Below, in pieces: positions 11,565-23,968 of a stretch of DNA of 64,000 nt. The translations under genes were made by a program, and so were the position numbers. Origin of the DNA: Taudactylus pleione (Eukaryota; Chordata; Amphibia; Anura; Myobatrachidae); the NCBI GenBank assembly GCA_031769625.1, contig JAUIMM010000702.1, positions 4,954,001-5,018,000 on the forward strand, given 5' to 3'. Within the stretch, counting starts at the first letter, position 1. The number at the start of each line of letters is the position of its first letter. The notes under the pieces were generated by a model. It had not been told where the DNA came from, did no database searches, and saw nothing but the letters and a program-made list of their open reading frames with translations.

Positions 11565-13358
11565 AGTGTCTACATGAGATGCAGTACTACCAAAGTGAGA
11601 GACCCATCACTTCAAAACTACTGGAATATGGAGCGGCATGTACAGTTTGTGTTATGTATGAGTGTGTACCTATGTAATAAATTATGTACAGTATAAACAA
11701 TAGGCAGCATGTTTTTCACTATGTCCATGAAAAGGACAGAGAGAAGGAAAGTACCTGCACACTGAATCTTATAAATGTTAGGCCCCAAATATGATCAAAT
11801 AAATAATATGTTAAATCATGGGGGTGCAGCCCTGGTCAACCAAATTGAATCGTGGAGTTGAAAAAGAAAAAGAAAATCAGGGGTTGTGTTACTGTGCGCA
11901 CAAAAAGAATTAACTCAATACAATATAACTTTTATTAGGTATTACACTAAGATTATTCCAAATCAAAGGGATTATACAGTGAAATATAAAGGTTTTTTTA
12001 AAAAAAAATTCAACAAAATACAAATTGACAATACATGTGTAAGCACAAAGAAAAAAAGGGGGAAGTTAAAAATAATGTGAAATACACATAATTAAAAAGC
12101 GAGGTCCACTGATATATCTATTCCCTATAGGATAATATTGTGTAACTAGATGTAATGGGAGTATGTTATAATGAAATACTTCAACTAGACCAGGATATTG
12201 ATTGGTTAAACTATTATATATAACTGGCATGTTATTGGCTTATAATTCCTGTCTATATCAATAGTGAAGTTTAATTACTTGCTAAACTCACAATATTAAT
12301 AGGTGCATAAGATAAAAGAAGGTCAGGAAATCAATTATTATCAAATGAAAATACAGATTGATTAAAGGTGTGTTGTTGATCTCACACCTCAGATCTCATT
12401 ATTCATCAAGATGATCAATTGTTAATGTTGGATTAATAAATTCGGATAAGAATATCCTTACACTGATTGATTTAAATATTTAGTGTTTTGAAATAAATTA
12501 AAAACACACCATAGAAAACAGAAAGTAAGTATTGTATCTAGTTACTCCCAATAGCATGCATCCATACAAACAATCACGCACATGAATGTTGCAAATTTTG
12601 TTGCAATGTCAAAAATAGTAACTGACAGAGAATAGCAACAATATAATTTAATTGTTACTGCTGGCTTATATTACTTCCATAGCAGATTTTGCTATGGTTC
12701 GTAATTCATTTAGCCCTAGATGTATTGACACCACATATATATTGGGACTGCTAGGAATATTCGCAGTTTATTGAGATATTATTGACAGTAATATCACAGT
12801 CAGTGTAGAAATAAATGTGGGAGGCTTCTCAGATTGTTAGCACTCTGAATTGGTCGTGCACATGTTGACACTTTATAATGCTATTTCTCAGATGGTTCTA
12901 TCTATCATATGAGATGCCGTTGGCTGATTGGAAATTGTTCCTTGTCAATTTCCTCAGCTCTATGGTGTAGGTAACAATCAGAGCCACTTTATATTATGCA
13001 CTTGTAGCAAACTAGTACAGATATTAATTATTCTCATTAGGGAGCATCATGGACCCGCTATCATGCCGACGCCCGCTTATTCAGCTTGGCCGAATATATT
13101 CCATTGATTGGCTTATAAGTGGAGATAAGTGGCACGCGACAACACACATAATGGGTTAAGCAGTGTGAAGCTTTGCCTAGGGTGTCCAGAAACCTAGCAC
13201 CGGCCTTGTTGCCACTGGGTGAATGTCCAGAAATGGTAAGCAATCTAAAGGATTATTTGGGTGTATTCCTTTAGGAAGCACCCTTAACATAGTATAGTGA
13301 TAGGAGAAAGCTATACTTCCTTGTTACTCTCTCCAGTTAAAACAAGATGTGCACCAAT
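11565..13358. other. AT-rich stretch without a recognised feature
   Basis: AT-rich, with poly-A and an aaaaaaaggggg stretch near 12050. No splice-bounded coding segment, RNA gene or element boundary can be supported. Confidence 0.35.
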
Positions 13359-13366
13359 GTGGGTGT

Positions 13367-14482
13367 CAGGGCCGGCCCGACCTATGCGCCGGGTATGCGG
13401 CTGCATAGAGCGCCAGACTGAGGAGGGCGCCACGGCAGTCACGGACAGTGAGTCGCCGTTATTCACTTGGTCCCGCAGGCTCCGAGACTCCTCTGAGCTG
13501 AGAATATAGGAGGTGAGGTGCACATGCAGCTACTGTTGATTGTAGCGCGAGGGCAGCCGATGTGAGTGCAGTGGGGTATTGGGGGTGTTTGTGGAGTCTG
13601 CTGGATGGGGGTGTAAGCCGTGGCACTGATTATTGCACGCTGCTGACTTCTTACAAAAAGACCAGAAATACCTGCTAATAATGCCAACACAGCCAATTAA
13701 CTACTTAAAAACATGGAGACTGTTTCAACCAGTGAAGGGCAAGGGGCAACCCTGTGGCCACATATGGCTCTCCATGCCCTTCCCCTGCAGCCACTAGCTA
13801 ATTATTGCTACTGTATGTTGTGATACTCTATGTGTTTGTTATATATGGTGTTGCTCGTTTACGAAGCCTTGCTGAATCAGCAGCAATACCATCTATAACA
13901 AACACATATGACAACATATAACATATATCACATATGGCAACATAAAGCAGCAATAATTAGCTGGGGGCTATGTAACAAGTAGCTGTCAGAAATATCCATA
14001 GTGCCTAGTACATTTTGTAGTGATAAAAGAAACCCCATTATTGCCACACAGTAATGGGGCCTCTTACCCATTATACTATAATGTGTAAGGGGCATTACTG
14101 TGTGGCATAATATATAAGGGGCACTACTACTACATGAAATAATGTGTTACAAGCGGCACTACTATTGTGTGGCATATTGTGTATGAGGGGTACCACAGTG
14201 TGGTACAGTAAACTTATGAAGAGGGGGCGTGTAATTTTGAGTGTCCACGTCCCTTTTGTCTGGAGTATAAGTACGACCTTAACTTTTCCATACCTCCAAT
14301 TCAAAGTTCCCACATTGACCACTTTATATATGAACATGCTTTAGGTATGTGTATGGCTTTTCCCACGAGACCATGCCCCATTATCTTTTTTCGGTCGCAA
14401 GCCTTCGGTGCGTGCAACAGTACCCCTGGGGGTAGCAAAAAAATATTTGCTTACCTAAAAAATAGGGCTCAGGCCGGCCCTG
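13367..14482. mobile_element. Non-autonomous hAT element, 1116 bp
   Basis: Starts cagggccggcccga and ends ggccggccctg. It is flanked by an exact 8-bp duplication GTGGGTGT (13359-13366, 14483-14490). The interior near 14050-14200 has irregular tandem motifs of the form ggggcactactattgtgtggcat. No transposase frame. Confidence 0.85.
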
Positions 14483-14490
14483 GTGGGTGT

Positions 14491-15654
14491 CCTGGAAGTA
14501 CAGTATGTGCCTGCTGGAGATGACTTAGAGATGTCCCGGATGTGCAGTTGTGCTAGGCCACATGTGGGTGTGTCTAACGTGTATCGGCACTGGGTTGGCT
14601 GTATTTCCCCTTCGTGCTAGGGACCTGGAAGTGACGTGAGTGAGGGCGGAAGTGCAGTTCCTGCCCATGACAGCCAGCTAAAGAAGTACTTTGTCCCCAC
14701 TTAAGCAAGTTTGCTGTCCCCTCACGGGCTCGCTGCGCTCGCCTTGCTTCGGGCACGGTGGCTCGCTATGCTCACCACATGGTTATATTCCCCATCTATG
14801 CCCACTTGGATGGCAGGGAATGACGCTGGACACTGGCTGATGATGTCAGGGTCCTCTCCGTGAAGGGGATATAGACATTACCATCAGCACTGTGGGCCTT
14901 CCTCTTCATGCGTGCACATTGCGCAGTTCCGCTGTCTTTCATCCACTAACACATTCATCATCACAAGTATCGTCACTTACACCTACCTCTGAAATACTGT
15001 AAGCATCTCATAGGCATATGCATGACTCAGAATAGGATGCAACTCTATATGCCTACAATACTCCCATGACACTCGACATGAGACCATTCTCATCCTTGTT
15101 AATGGCCAGATAACACCTGGTTGACACGCTGAAATGATCATTTCCCTGTGTGGAGAGAAATGAGCGAGATTGGTCCTTCGCACGGAGATACACAAAGATG
15201 TGTGAGTTTGCTATGGTGCATGCACAGTTTGCTCAAATATGTTAGACGCATGCAATTCTGAATCAGGCTGATAATGTCAATTCATTAATACTAGCAACAT
15301 TTTTCACTTTCACACTGGTGTAAGTACATGAAGAATTTCTCATTTCTGCAATTATCAAATTATTTATAAGCAGCACAGTGGTGACCACGCCTATAGGCAG
15401 TTTGGAGAACTTGAATATGGCATAAGGATAGGGCACTATGAAACCTGTGTATTACTGCCAAAAGCCAATAATCGTGAGAGGAGTCTGAAGAAACTACTCG
15501 ACAGCCAAGTGAAGGGCTGAGGCAGGAATGGACTGGGGCAAAAGTTCATCCTGGGCATTCTTTCCACATGGAAAAGGGGGCATTGCCCTGTGTCATGGGG
15601 GTGTATACACATGTCATAGGGGTGAGAGAGAAAAGGAAATACAGAGATTACATT
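14491..15654. other. Intergenic stretch with dispersed repeat pieces
   Basis: Holds a CpG-rich ctcgctgcgctcgccttgct patch (14725-14770) and the 14835-14886 repeat shared with the NAAA upstream region. A stray ctgaatcaggctg at 15257 looks like one end of a Harbinger-type MITE. No gene seen. Confidence 0.35.
14835..14886 (+). repeat. Dispersed repeat shared with the NAAA 5' flank
   Basis: gtcagggtcctctccgtgaa, then ggggat and agacattaccat, recurs at about 23969-24022 with one or two substitutions. This copy has TGATGTCA where the other has TGACGTCA. Confidence 0.7.
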
Positions 15655-15664
15655 CACTTTAATC

Positions 15665-16198
15665 TAGGTAAGTGCATGAACAGTATTTGTTTTTATAAAT
15701 TACTATTAGAACTAAATTATTGGTATTTTATAGGAATAAATATACTTTCAGGTGCAAAATATTTAAAATATGGATAATATAAAAGTTCTACTGTATTATA
15801 TATTTTTAAACTTATTTAAAGTTGTTTTTCTTTTGTTAATTATACAGATACAACTGTAACTCTTCAGCACAGCGCCATTTCTTCCATTTGAATATTTTTT
15901 TTTTCGTATCACCCGCTGAAGGTCACATGTCCTCACAGTCATTCGGTGTAAAATTTGAAAACAGCAGCTCAAGTGGAAGAAGCAGTGCAGGGCTGGCGGG
16001 CTAGAGTGGCGTCCGTATAATTAACAAAAGAAAAGAAAACTTTATTAATTTAAATAAACATAATTTTTTAAATTATAATTTCTATATTCTCTATTTAAAA
16101 TATTTTGCACATGTAAAGCTATTTTTAATCCTAAAAAATAAACTTATTTATTTATAATAATGGTAAAATATACAAATACTGCGCAAATACTTACCTAG
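15665..16198. mobile_element. Diverged fold-back element
   Basis: Left ctaggtaagtgcatgaacag and right, read inverted, ctaggtaagtatttgcgcag start arms of about 190 bp. They meet inwards at ttttgttaattatac and gtataattaacaaaa, with a loop of about 165 bp. The arms are AT-rich and clearly diverged. Confidence 0.55.
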
Positions 16199-16581
16199 AT
16201 CTAAGAGAATGCAAAAACCTTCTTTCTCTTCTCTGAAAGCGGTACAGGGTGACCTGCTAGGGGAAGACAAAATGCAGCGAGTCCACTAGTAGAGGCTAAA
16301 TGATGTGATTCTTGTCACCCGCCAATTCCCATATGGACTAGTGATTTCTGGCATTATCTCTCCATCCTGCCCACTTCACTACGAAGTGAGCAGGATGCAG
16401 GAGATCCACCCATTCTTCTAGGGGTGCCAAGAACTACCCAAAAATACAGAAGTCTCCCACACCTTCCGGGGGAGAAGGTAAGTATGATTTACTGATATGT
16501 TCAGTGTGGCAGATGATGGCCTGGTAGCAGGGAAAAGGAGTGTGGAAGATGGGGTGTCATGTAGCAGAAAGTTGGAGTGTG

Positions 16582-17689
16582 CAGTGTCGGACTAGGGCAT
16601 TAAGGGCCCACCAGGGGAATTCAGTGGTAGCATTCCATACTTAAGGGGTTTGGCCAGCTACCACAGGGGGTGTGGCCAGCCCCCACTAAGACTTTCCAAG
16701 CCTTTAGAGACTATGGGCTCTATTTATTAACATTATTTTTACTTAAATAAAGTGAAAAAGGGTGTTTTCACTCCCTTTTCACATTATTATAGTTTCACCT
16801 AAATTTACTACAGGGCAATTGGAGTAGAATAAGTTAAATTCTACTCCAAGCCCTAATTATCACATATTTTTAGTAAGATCGCATTTCTCATAATTGTAAT
16901 GGGAAATGCGATCTTCCTGAGATTTACTAAAAATAAAATGTGAAAAAATACCGGGGGTCCTGTGATAATACCACCTGGAGGTGGCATTATCCAGGCTTCC
17001 CCAAGTTCCCCAACTCCTGCTCTGCCCTAACAGGCAGATCAGAGCCTGGAGCTAGAACCAATGATCAGCTGTGTGGTCTAAACAGACCACAAGCTGATCA
17101 CTGCTAAAATGAAAAACTTACCTGAGTCCAGGGCCAGTGATCAGTGCTCCGGTGATGTCCTCCGGCGCTCCAGTCAGCTGGTCACAGTGCAGGATGGGAG
17201 ACTAGCTGACCGGAGCCCTGGAGGGAGGACATCAACTGACCAGCGATGACCACAGGTAAGTGAAATTAAGGAGGTCGCATGGGGGGATCCGGGGGCTCCC
17301 GGGGGGGGGGGCTGGCACGATGGGGATGTAGCGGTGGCCGGCGCATGTGCGGCAACTTGTCACTATATTTTTTCTGCTGAATATAGTGATAAAGCTGCGG
17401 AGGGGATTCGCAGGGACAGAGCGTTATTGCAAGCTCTGTCCCTGCAAGAGATTTTTAATAAATCCCTGTAATATTGCCAAAATTCAAAATTCTGAATTCA
17501 GTTGGAAATATCACACTACAATCTCCATTCTAATGCGGATTGTAGTAAATAGGGCCCTATGAAATTAACCCTCTTATATGAGACTTATAGATTAACAATG
17601 TTTAATATGAGTGCACATTAGAAGAAGGGGTGGGGCAATGAGGTCCACCAGGGATTTCCCCTGTACCCCTGTGGGTAAGTCCAGCCCTG
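16582..17689. mobile_element. Non-autonomous hAT element carrying a nested insertion
   Basis: Ends cagtgtcggactagggc and gtaagtccagccctg, flanked by an exact 8-bp duplication GGAGTGTG (16574-16581, 17690-17697). The 843-bp element at 16715-17557 sits inside, so the original hAT element was only about 262 bp. Confidence 0.85.
16715..17557. mobile_element. MITE with GGGCTCTATTTATTAAC ends, 843 bp, nested
   Basis: Left gggctctatttattaac and right gtagtaaatagggccc, flanked by TAT on both sides (16712-16714, 17558-17560). Inverted internal blocks include gatcgcatttctc against gggaaatgcgatc. Likely Harbinger-like by its 3-bp duplication. Confidence 0.7.
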
Positions 17690-17697
17690 GGAGTGTG

Positions 17698-19385
17698 ACA
17701 AACCAACTTGTGTGCAAACTATACCTCCCAACATCAGGTAGAGTGCCTATCACATTGGAGCACACCGATTTAAATGATTCTGTGGCCATAAAGTAGATAA
17801 TAATTGTGCCACACAGAACGTGCATTTGAGAAATGCAGTTAAAGCCTACATAAACAACATACAATTTGAACAATGTCGCTAATCATAAGTCTAAACTACG
17901 TATATTAATTTTTACTTGCAGTTTTATGGGTAGTTTTACAAACACATTGCACTGTCACAGACCGGCATTGCAGTTTTAGTTCTGAAATAATGCAGTTTGC
18001 GGTTCATGGATGGCAAACTGCACATCAAACCTCAAAATGGTGGTTGTACATCCCGGTCAATGTATTCTGTGAAGATGAGAACCACATGGCTAAAGTGAGT
18101 AATATTGGCTGAAAAAAATTATTAATACCAAGCAATGTCACTTTTTAATTGTTTGAAGATAAATTGGCGTATACAATACGGAGATAAAATGAAGGGCTTT
18201 TCAGCTATTGCAAACTGAATAATATGAGATAAATTTTGAGCCCAACATTAGTTTTTGGTCCAAGTCACGTTATGTTTTATCATAAAATAGGGTGAAAATC
18301 ATGATATATTTAGGAAGCTGTGGGAAGAATATAAAGGGAAGCTGAATTATGAGAAGATCCTGTTACAGTTCTCCAAATATTATACAGCCATGACTAAAGG
18401 AAATGTGGGCAATGTGTCAAAGTTCCATAACTTAATTAAATTTTATGCAGGGCTGAAATTTAGGGAACTTTACTCTACATAACTCAGTTTTTAACTCCTT
18501 TAATGTTCAGAAAGAGCATAAGGCAATTTAGTACAAAATATCATACCATAGGTATGCAGCAGCCTGATCATCCTCAACTAAATTGAGGCATAGATTTATC
18601 TTGCTAAACAATATATAGTCTTTAACAATCAAAGGCAGTCATATTTATGCAGAAGATATATTTAACATATAAATTCTAACACTCCACAAGTCATTTATCG
18701 TCAGCCAAGCACGGTCCAGTAAGATTAATAGACATGAATCACACTCTCCTTTCCAGGTAGTAAATGAAATACCGGAACTGATTTACTACTTCAAAAAGTA
18801 ATAAAATAAACAAGGACATCATACTGTAGACACTTAGGGCATGATTTGGAGATGTACGTTAACCCGACATCAGGATGCGGCCTGGGATCGGCCGCTACTC
18901 ACCACCGCGCCGACATCCTTGGGCTTAGGTGTTCAGTCGTTGGGAGTGGAGTTGAGTGATGACTGAGTATTCTCCCCGGGGTCTGCTAGGGCTTCTGTGC
19001 GTGCGTCCTGGTGCAGGGCATGGGCGCAGCCATGTTGGTCCATATCACCTGACTAAGTCTGACTCCAGGAATAGGAAACTGCTGTTTATCTTCGCTTTCC
19101 CTGTGACTACGATGCCAGTACTGTTTCAGACTCAAGGTTACTTTCACAGTGCATCCCACAGCTAGTCTGTGTCTGGCTCTTCAACACCATTGGAGCCATC
19201 TCGCGTCTCTGTCTCCTGTGCCTTCCTGAGCATTTCCACGTTTGAATTTGTAGTGTCTTATTTTGTTTAAACCTCAAGCCTTGCCTCAGTTTATCCTCCT
19301 GTGTTTACCCAGATCTGCCTAATTTGCTAAGTTTCCTGTGTCTCCACCTGTACTGTTCTTAAGCACTAGCTTTGGTGGCTTTCCC
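17698..19385. other. Intergenic stretch, no gene recognised
   Basis: Moderately AT-rich. I examined the short frames and found no conserved motifs, splice-bounded segments or repeat boundaries. Confidence 0.3.
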
Positions 19386-19388
19386 TGT

Positions 19389-19797
19389 GTATGCTGGCCA
19401 TACACCTGCATGACCAGCTTAAAGATAAGATTCACATATGACTCCCCGGAGCTCCCTGGCAGTCCCGGCGGTACGATTTGTTGTTTTCCATTGCACGTGA
19501 TCTGTCATACGATCGATCGTGTGCCTCATGCGCTCATCAGGGAAAAGTCATTGAATTGACATGAATGGACGCACGATGCATCGCATGCACAAAATAAACA
19601 GTACGATCTGCACATGATACGATGCATAATATGGGCTGCACATCTGATCATACGATCCGTTTTAGGAGCTGCAGGAGCGCGCATCGGATCATATCCTACT
19701 TTAAAAATGCATGATTTCCACACGATCCATCGTACAGTGCGTCGAAAGTCGGGTACTTGGCCCGAAATCGCGTAGGTGTATGGCTAGCATTAGAGTA
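19389..19797. mobile_element. MITE with CTRGCCATACACCT ends, copy 1
   Basis: Left ctggccatacacctgcatga and right, inverted, aggtgtatggctagc. The interior is packed with cgatcgatcg, gatacgatgc and acgatcc palindromes. The second copy is at 34915-35320 and shares cggagctccctggcagtccc. Confidence 0.7.
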
Positions 19798-19984
19798 CCC
19801 TGCACAGCTACTGTATCCTGAAACTATCTCCAGTGTAACAAGTACATTCACCAGCGACTGTGTTCCCTGCACTGTATCCTGAAACCATCTACAGTGTAAT
19901 AAATTCATCAGTACATCATTTCACCCAATATTGCAGTGACATTTTCTAGTCTCCTCGTCTCTCCCAGGTACCTAGCTCTTGGGG

Positions 19985-20115
19985 AGGTTAGGTTGAGGAA
20001 GGGGGGGGGGTCGGGATAGGGTACTTACCTGCCCTTTCGGAAACTTCTCCCTTCAGGCTGCTGGCATTGGGGTATAATCCGGCAGCTATTCAGCCACCGG
20101 GACTTCATACCCATT
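19985..20115. mobile_element. TTAGGG-like-core MITE, copy 2 (fragment)
   Basis: gaggttaggttgaggaaggg, a G run and gggtacttacctgcc are followed by an imperfect cggtggctga-type end. Recognised by similarity to the longer copies; poorly preserved. Confidence 0.4.
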
Positions 20116-20514
20116 CCTTAACACTGCACTAATGCCTGGGCATACAGGGGCATGCAGCATTAGGAGATGGCATGAAGTACTTGCCCGGTCCTGGCATGGG
20201 ACTAGACAGTAAAACTTTCATATTCCAGAGAGTCCGTAAGGCATCAGTATATAGTTGTAGATACAAAATAAACATTTCTTTGGCGTACAGTAAGTTACTC
20301 CCGTTTTATTTCCAGCTCTACATTGGCACCAATGTGTCTAGATCCAATAGCTTTGTGTGACAGTAACTTTGCTTTTGTTTTATCTTTATCTGGTTCAACA
20401 CAGCTACAATTTAGTAAGGTTGAACTTCATGAACTATATAAAGACCTATCGTCCATGATTACACTTCAGACCACTCACTCTGCTCTGTTATGAAGAAAAT
20501 GCAGTCATTAGCAG

Positions 20515-20668
20515 TGGTGTCTCCGGAGGAGGGGCTGGAGCGCAATACAAAATTCAAATAAAGAAGCCACACCAACTGCCACTGCAAACGCTGCCAAGCA
20601 TCACCGGGCAGTTGGTGTGGCTCCCCTATTTGAATTTTGGACTGCGCTGGAGCCCCACCTCTGTAGAT
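20515..20668. repeat. Long hairpin, arms about 60 bp
   Basis: ggagcgcaatacaaaattca then aagccacaccaactgcc pairs with gggcagttggtgtggct then tgaattttggactgcgctgg. The loop is short (under 30 bp). Likely a palindromic MITE. Confidence 0.65.
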
Positions 20669-20781
20669 TGTCAGTCTTTCCTCCACCATCTTCTCCAACT
20701 CAAAACTGGTTTCGATGTCATTGCATTGACTACAAAACATTTGTTGTGTACTTTGTATTGTCCTGTTCCACTGGAGACATA

Positions 20782-21638
20782 GGGCGGTATTCAATTAGTT
20801 TCGCACCTGCGAAAAAGTTTCACCTGACCGACTTTTCACCGTCATCGCGGGTTTTGGCCGCGCAAACTTATCGTGCAAGTCCCCGCTTTCCGCCGTATTC
20901 AGTTCCAAAACAGGCGAAACCAGCAAGCGGCGAATGCAGAACAGGCGGAAAGTACTGTCAGACTTGGGGAAATCAGCCTTACCCCCAAAAAAGATGCAAT
21001 AACATTGGGGATCAATGTAGAAGTGTTCCAATAGCCCTAGTAAAACTAATTGGGGTACTGAAGTTGTTTAAAATCTTTGTTATTAGCGTCCTTGCAAAAG
21101 TGGTGAAGAATGGCATTAAGCAGTATTTTTTGGTGAAAGTAAGTAGTTCCATCAAATGTGGGGTGCATGAAAATGGGTGTTAGCATATTTGAATGTCTCT
21201 AAAGTGAAGTTTTAGAAAAGTAAAATTCCTCCATCATACAAGCACATGCAATACCAAAAACACTTGGCCCCTTCTTGAGGCACCCCCAGAAGCTTATTTC
21301 GCTATTTTTTTAAGTTGTCCCCCCATTTTTGCCCTCAATTTCAAAGATGTTTTTTGGGGGGGTTCCTGGATTTTTTATATTCTTTTTTGAGTGAATTGTC
21401 CTTTGGCGGGTGTACCAAGGGTTCGGAGTGGTTTCCCAACATCTACACCCCAAAATATAGATTTTACACTTTTTTTCACCTGCTATTCTGTGGAGAAAAA
21501 GTATTGCCTATTTCAGTGCCTTGACTTTCCGCATTAGGTGAAAACGGAATGGAATTGAATTCGGAGTAAAAAAAAAACGTGAAATTATCGCTAAAAAACA
21601 CGCAAAAACGGCTTTTCGCTTCTAATTGAATAAGGCCC
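20782..21638. mobile_element. MITE with GGGCGGTATTCAATTAG ends, 857 bp
   Basis: Left gggcggtattcaattag and right ctaattgaataaggccc, flanked by ATA on both sides (20779-20781, 21639-21641). The interior has internal complementary blocks but no intact gene; the longest frame (20617-21183) has no recognisable domain. Confidence 0.75.
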
Positions 21639-21906
21639 ATAGACTGACATCAAAACATCAGTTTAAAAAATGGCCTTTTATTTGTATAAGCAGTAAGAAA
21701 CAATTTCAAAGCTGATCACATAACAATATTAACAATAATAGATATGAAAGTCAGGATCTAGTCTGTATAGAAGTATACAAAATAAAGACAAAAAAATAAT
21801 AAAAATAATAATACATCATTTGACATCTTTGAAATGAAAAATTGTGATTTTTATTTACCAATATACTGTAATATGGGCTTAGTGACAATATTATTTAGAT
21901 ATTCCA

Positions 21907-22062
21907 GACCCTCCAACATGACCAGTCCAGTCACCTGTGTTGAAACACCTGTCTCATCAATTACCTAGTTCAACACAGATGACAGCAATCATATATTATG
22001 TGGAAAGTCCAGGAGCAGAGCATTTTTTACCTAATGGAAGGGGTCATATGTTGGAGGGTGGG
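21907..22062. mobile_element. Palindromic MITE, copy A
   Basis: Ends gaccctccaacatgacc and ggtcatatgttggagggt. It is flanked by ATATTCCA (21899-21906, 22063-22070), an 8-bp duplication suggesting hAT. Copy B is at 22364-22562. Confidence 0.7.
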
Positions 22063-22138
22063 ATATTCCAATATGCTACAATGCAAAGTCCAATGATGTG
22101 GTCACTACAACTCTGATGATCAAGGGTATAATATAAAC

Positions 22139-22342
22139 CACAGGTTCTCAAACTCAGACTTCAGGACCCCAAACAGTGCATGTTTTCCATGTCTCTTCAC
22201 AGAATCACAAGTGAACTAATTAGCTCCATCAGTGGAACTTTTAAAATGTGTCAGGGAGTAATGACTACACCTGTGCACCTGCTGGGTGACCTGCAAAATG
22301 TGAACTGTGTGGGATCCTGAGGACAGAGTTTGTGAACCTCTG
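22139..22342. mobile_element. hAT-type MITE, copy 2 of 3
   Basis: Starts cacaggttctcaaactcag and ends gtttgtgaacctctg, flanked by an exact 8-bp duplication ATATAAAC (22131-22138, 22343-22350). Same family as 1222-1425. Confidence 0.9.
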
Positions 22343-22363
22343 ATATAAACCAAAACAGATGTG

Positions 22364-22562
22364 CCCTCTAACCAACATGATCCACTCCATTAGGTACAAA
22401 ATGCTCCTGGACTTACCTCTTAATTTATGATAGCAGTCACCTGTGCTTAAAACACCTGTCTCATCAATTACCTAGTTCACACAGGTGACTGCAATCATAC
22501 ATTAGGTGGGAAGTCCAGGAGCAGAGTGATTTGTACCTAAGGAACCGGGTCATATTGGAGGG
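22364..22562. mobile_element. Palindromic MITE, copy B
   Basis: Shares acacctgtctcatcaattac and the inverted pair tgctcctggactt / aagtccaggagca with copy A at 21907. Its outer ends are less well preserved. Confidence 0.65.
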
Positions 22563-22667
22563 TAGGCAACAACTATTCCCTGTGAAATTGCAAGCAGCAT
22601 ACTCCATCTGCCCAATATGTCTCAAGCTTCAAAAATATGTCTCTGAAAAATTTGTGCTTAGTGAGAA

Positions 22668-23012
22668 ATTCAATTGTTTTTTTTGTGGCCGAAGCTAAAC
22701 TGCCAGGAGCTATTCAATTGATTGTGCTGCTGGGCGTGAATGCCAAAGGCACCCATTATTTATTGCAGATTTCTGCTTGCAGTCTCCTGAGGTGTGAGGA
22801 AAAATCCCACCAAAGTAGGGCTATTGTTCTCCTTAACCTTCCTGAGCCTGGCTTTAGGGTCTCTTTAGATGGCTTTAGTCACTTTACACAACTAATCTTC
22901 TGCATTTATGGCGAGACATCTGCGATAAATGATGGGCAATTACGGCACAAACAATTGAATAGTTTAGATGGGAGCAGCAGCCACAAAAAAAAACTATTGA
23001 ATTCCCTCCCTT
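22668..23012. mobile_element. MITE with attcaatt ends
   Basis: Left gagaaattcaattgtttttt and right aaaaaactattgaattccct are inverted. The interior has gtggcc and agccac counterparts and a gcgataaatgatgggcaatt block. No gene. Confidence 0.5.
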
Positions 23013-23179
23013 AAAAGTTGACCAACTGCACAATAAATTCCTTTTTCCACCTGCAAGTTAGATGCAATTCTCACAGTCAGTTCTTGCTCTCTAGGATATG
23101 TTATTTATTTGGAGAACTCAAGATACAGTACACTTATCATCCAGCACACCATGTAGCCACCAACTACAGTACGTCTCTA

Positions 23180-23335
23180 TAGTAACCTGGTCGATATCGA
23201 CCATACGTGCCCGTGCATCGCAGGTCGTTGGCGGGCGAAAAATGCACGATATGAACGATAACGCTATGATCGATATCGTTATCGTTCATATCGTCCATTT
23301 TAATTGTACCGTGTGTACGCACCATAAGATCCACT
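23180..23335. repeat. GATATCGTTATCG-rich MITE fragment
   Basis: Dense tcgatatcgacc, gatcgatatcgttatcgttc and atatcgtcc palindromes, similar to 29395-29650. Probable MITE; ends not fixed. Confidence 0.4.
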
Positions 23336-23378
23336 CAGACTCCAGTCAGACTGTATTGTGGATACTTTCCTTCGATGC

Positions 23379-23724
23379 CAGGGGCATATCCATAATGGGT
23401 GTAGGGTGTGCAGGGCACACAGGCCCCTGGGTCCAGGGGTGCCCCGCACCGCACACCCTGCACCCATAGTATTACCTACCTCTCCGGAGTCCCACGTCGG
23501 CGCGGGGGTCCGGCACTGTGAAAACGATGGGAAAATGACCGCCGCGGACATTTTCCCGGTGACCTGCGCATACTCTGTAGACTTTAGGCGCACTTTAATG
23601 CCCAGAGGCTATAACTCTGGCGCTGGCTGCGCACAGCTCAGTGCGCTGCCAGCCGCCGGACAGAGAGGAGGGGACCCTTGTCGGAGACTGCACACAGGCC
23701 TCCTCCTCTTTAGAAACGGCCCTG
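23379..23724. mobile_element. Non-autonomous hAT element, 346 bp
   Basis: Starts caggggcatatcc and ends aaacggccctg, flanked by an exact 8-bp duplication TTCGATGC (23371-23378, 23725-23732). It lies about 0.5 kb before the NAAA start codon. Confidence 0.85.
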
Positions 23725-23968
23725 TTCGATGCACTTATGCACTGGCTTAGTGATAATGCACTGTCTATGATATTAATAATAATAATACCTATAGTATAAA
23801 ATAAGTATTCCAACTTTGCTACTGTGCAGGGAAGCCTAACTCTAGTTTTTTCTCTTAAAGCCACCTGTCACTTTCCAGATGGAATACAATAAAAAAAGAA
23901 AGTGTGACTACATTAGATGTATTATTTAGGGCTCTGAGTTTGTTCTCCGTGACATGCCTGACGTTGGA

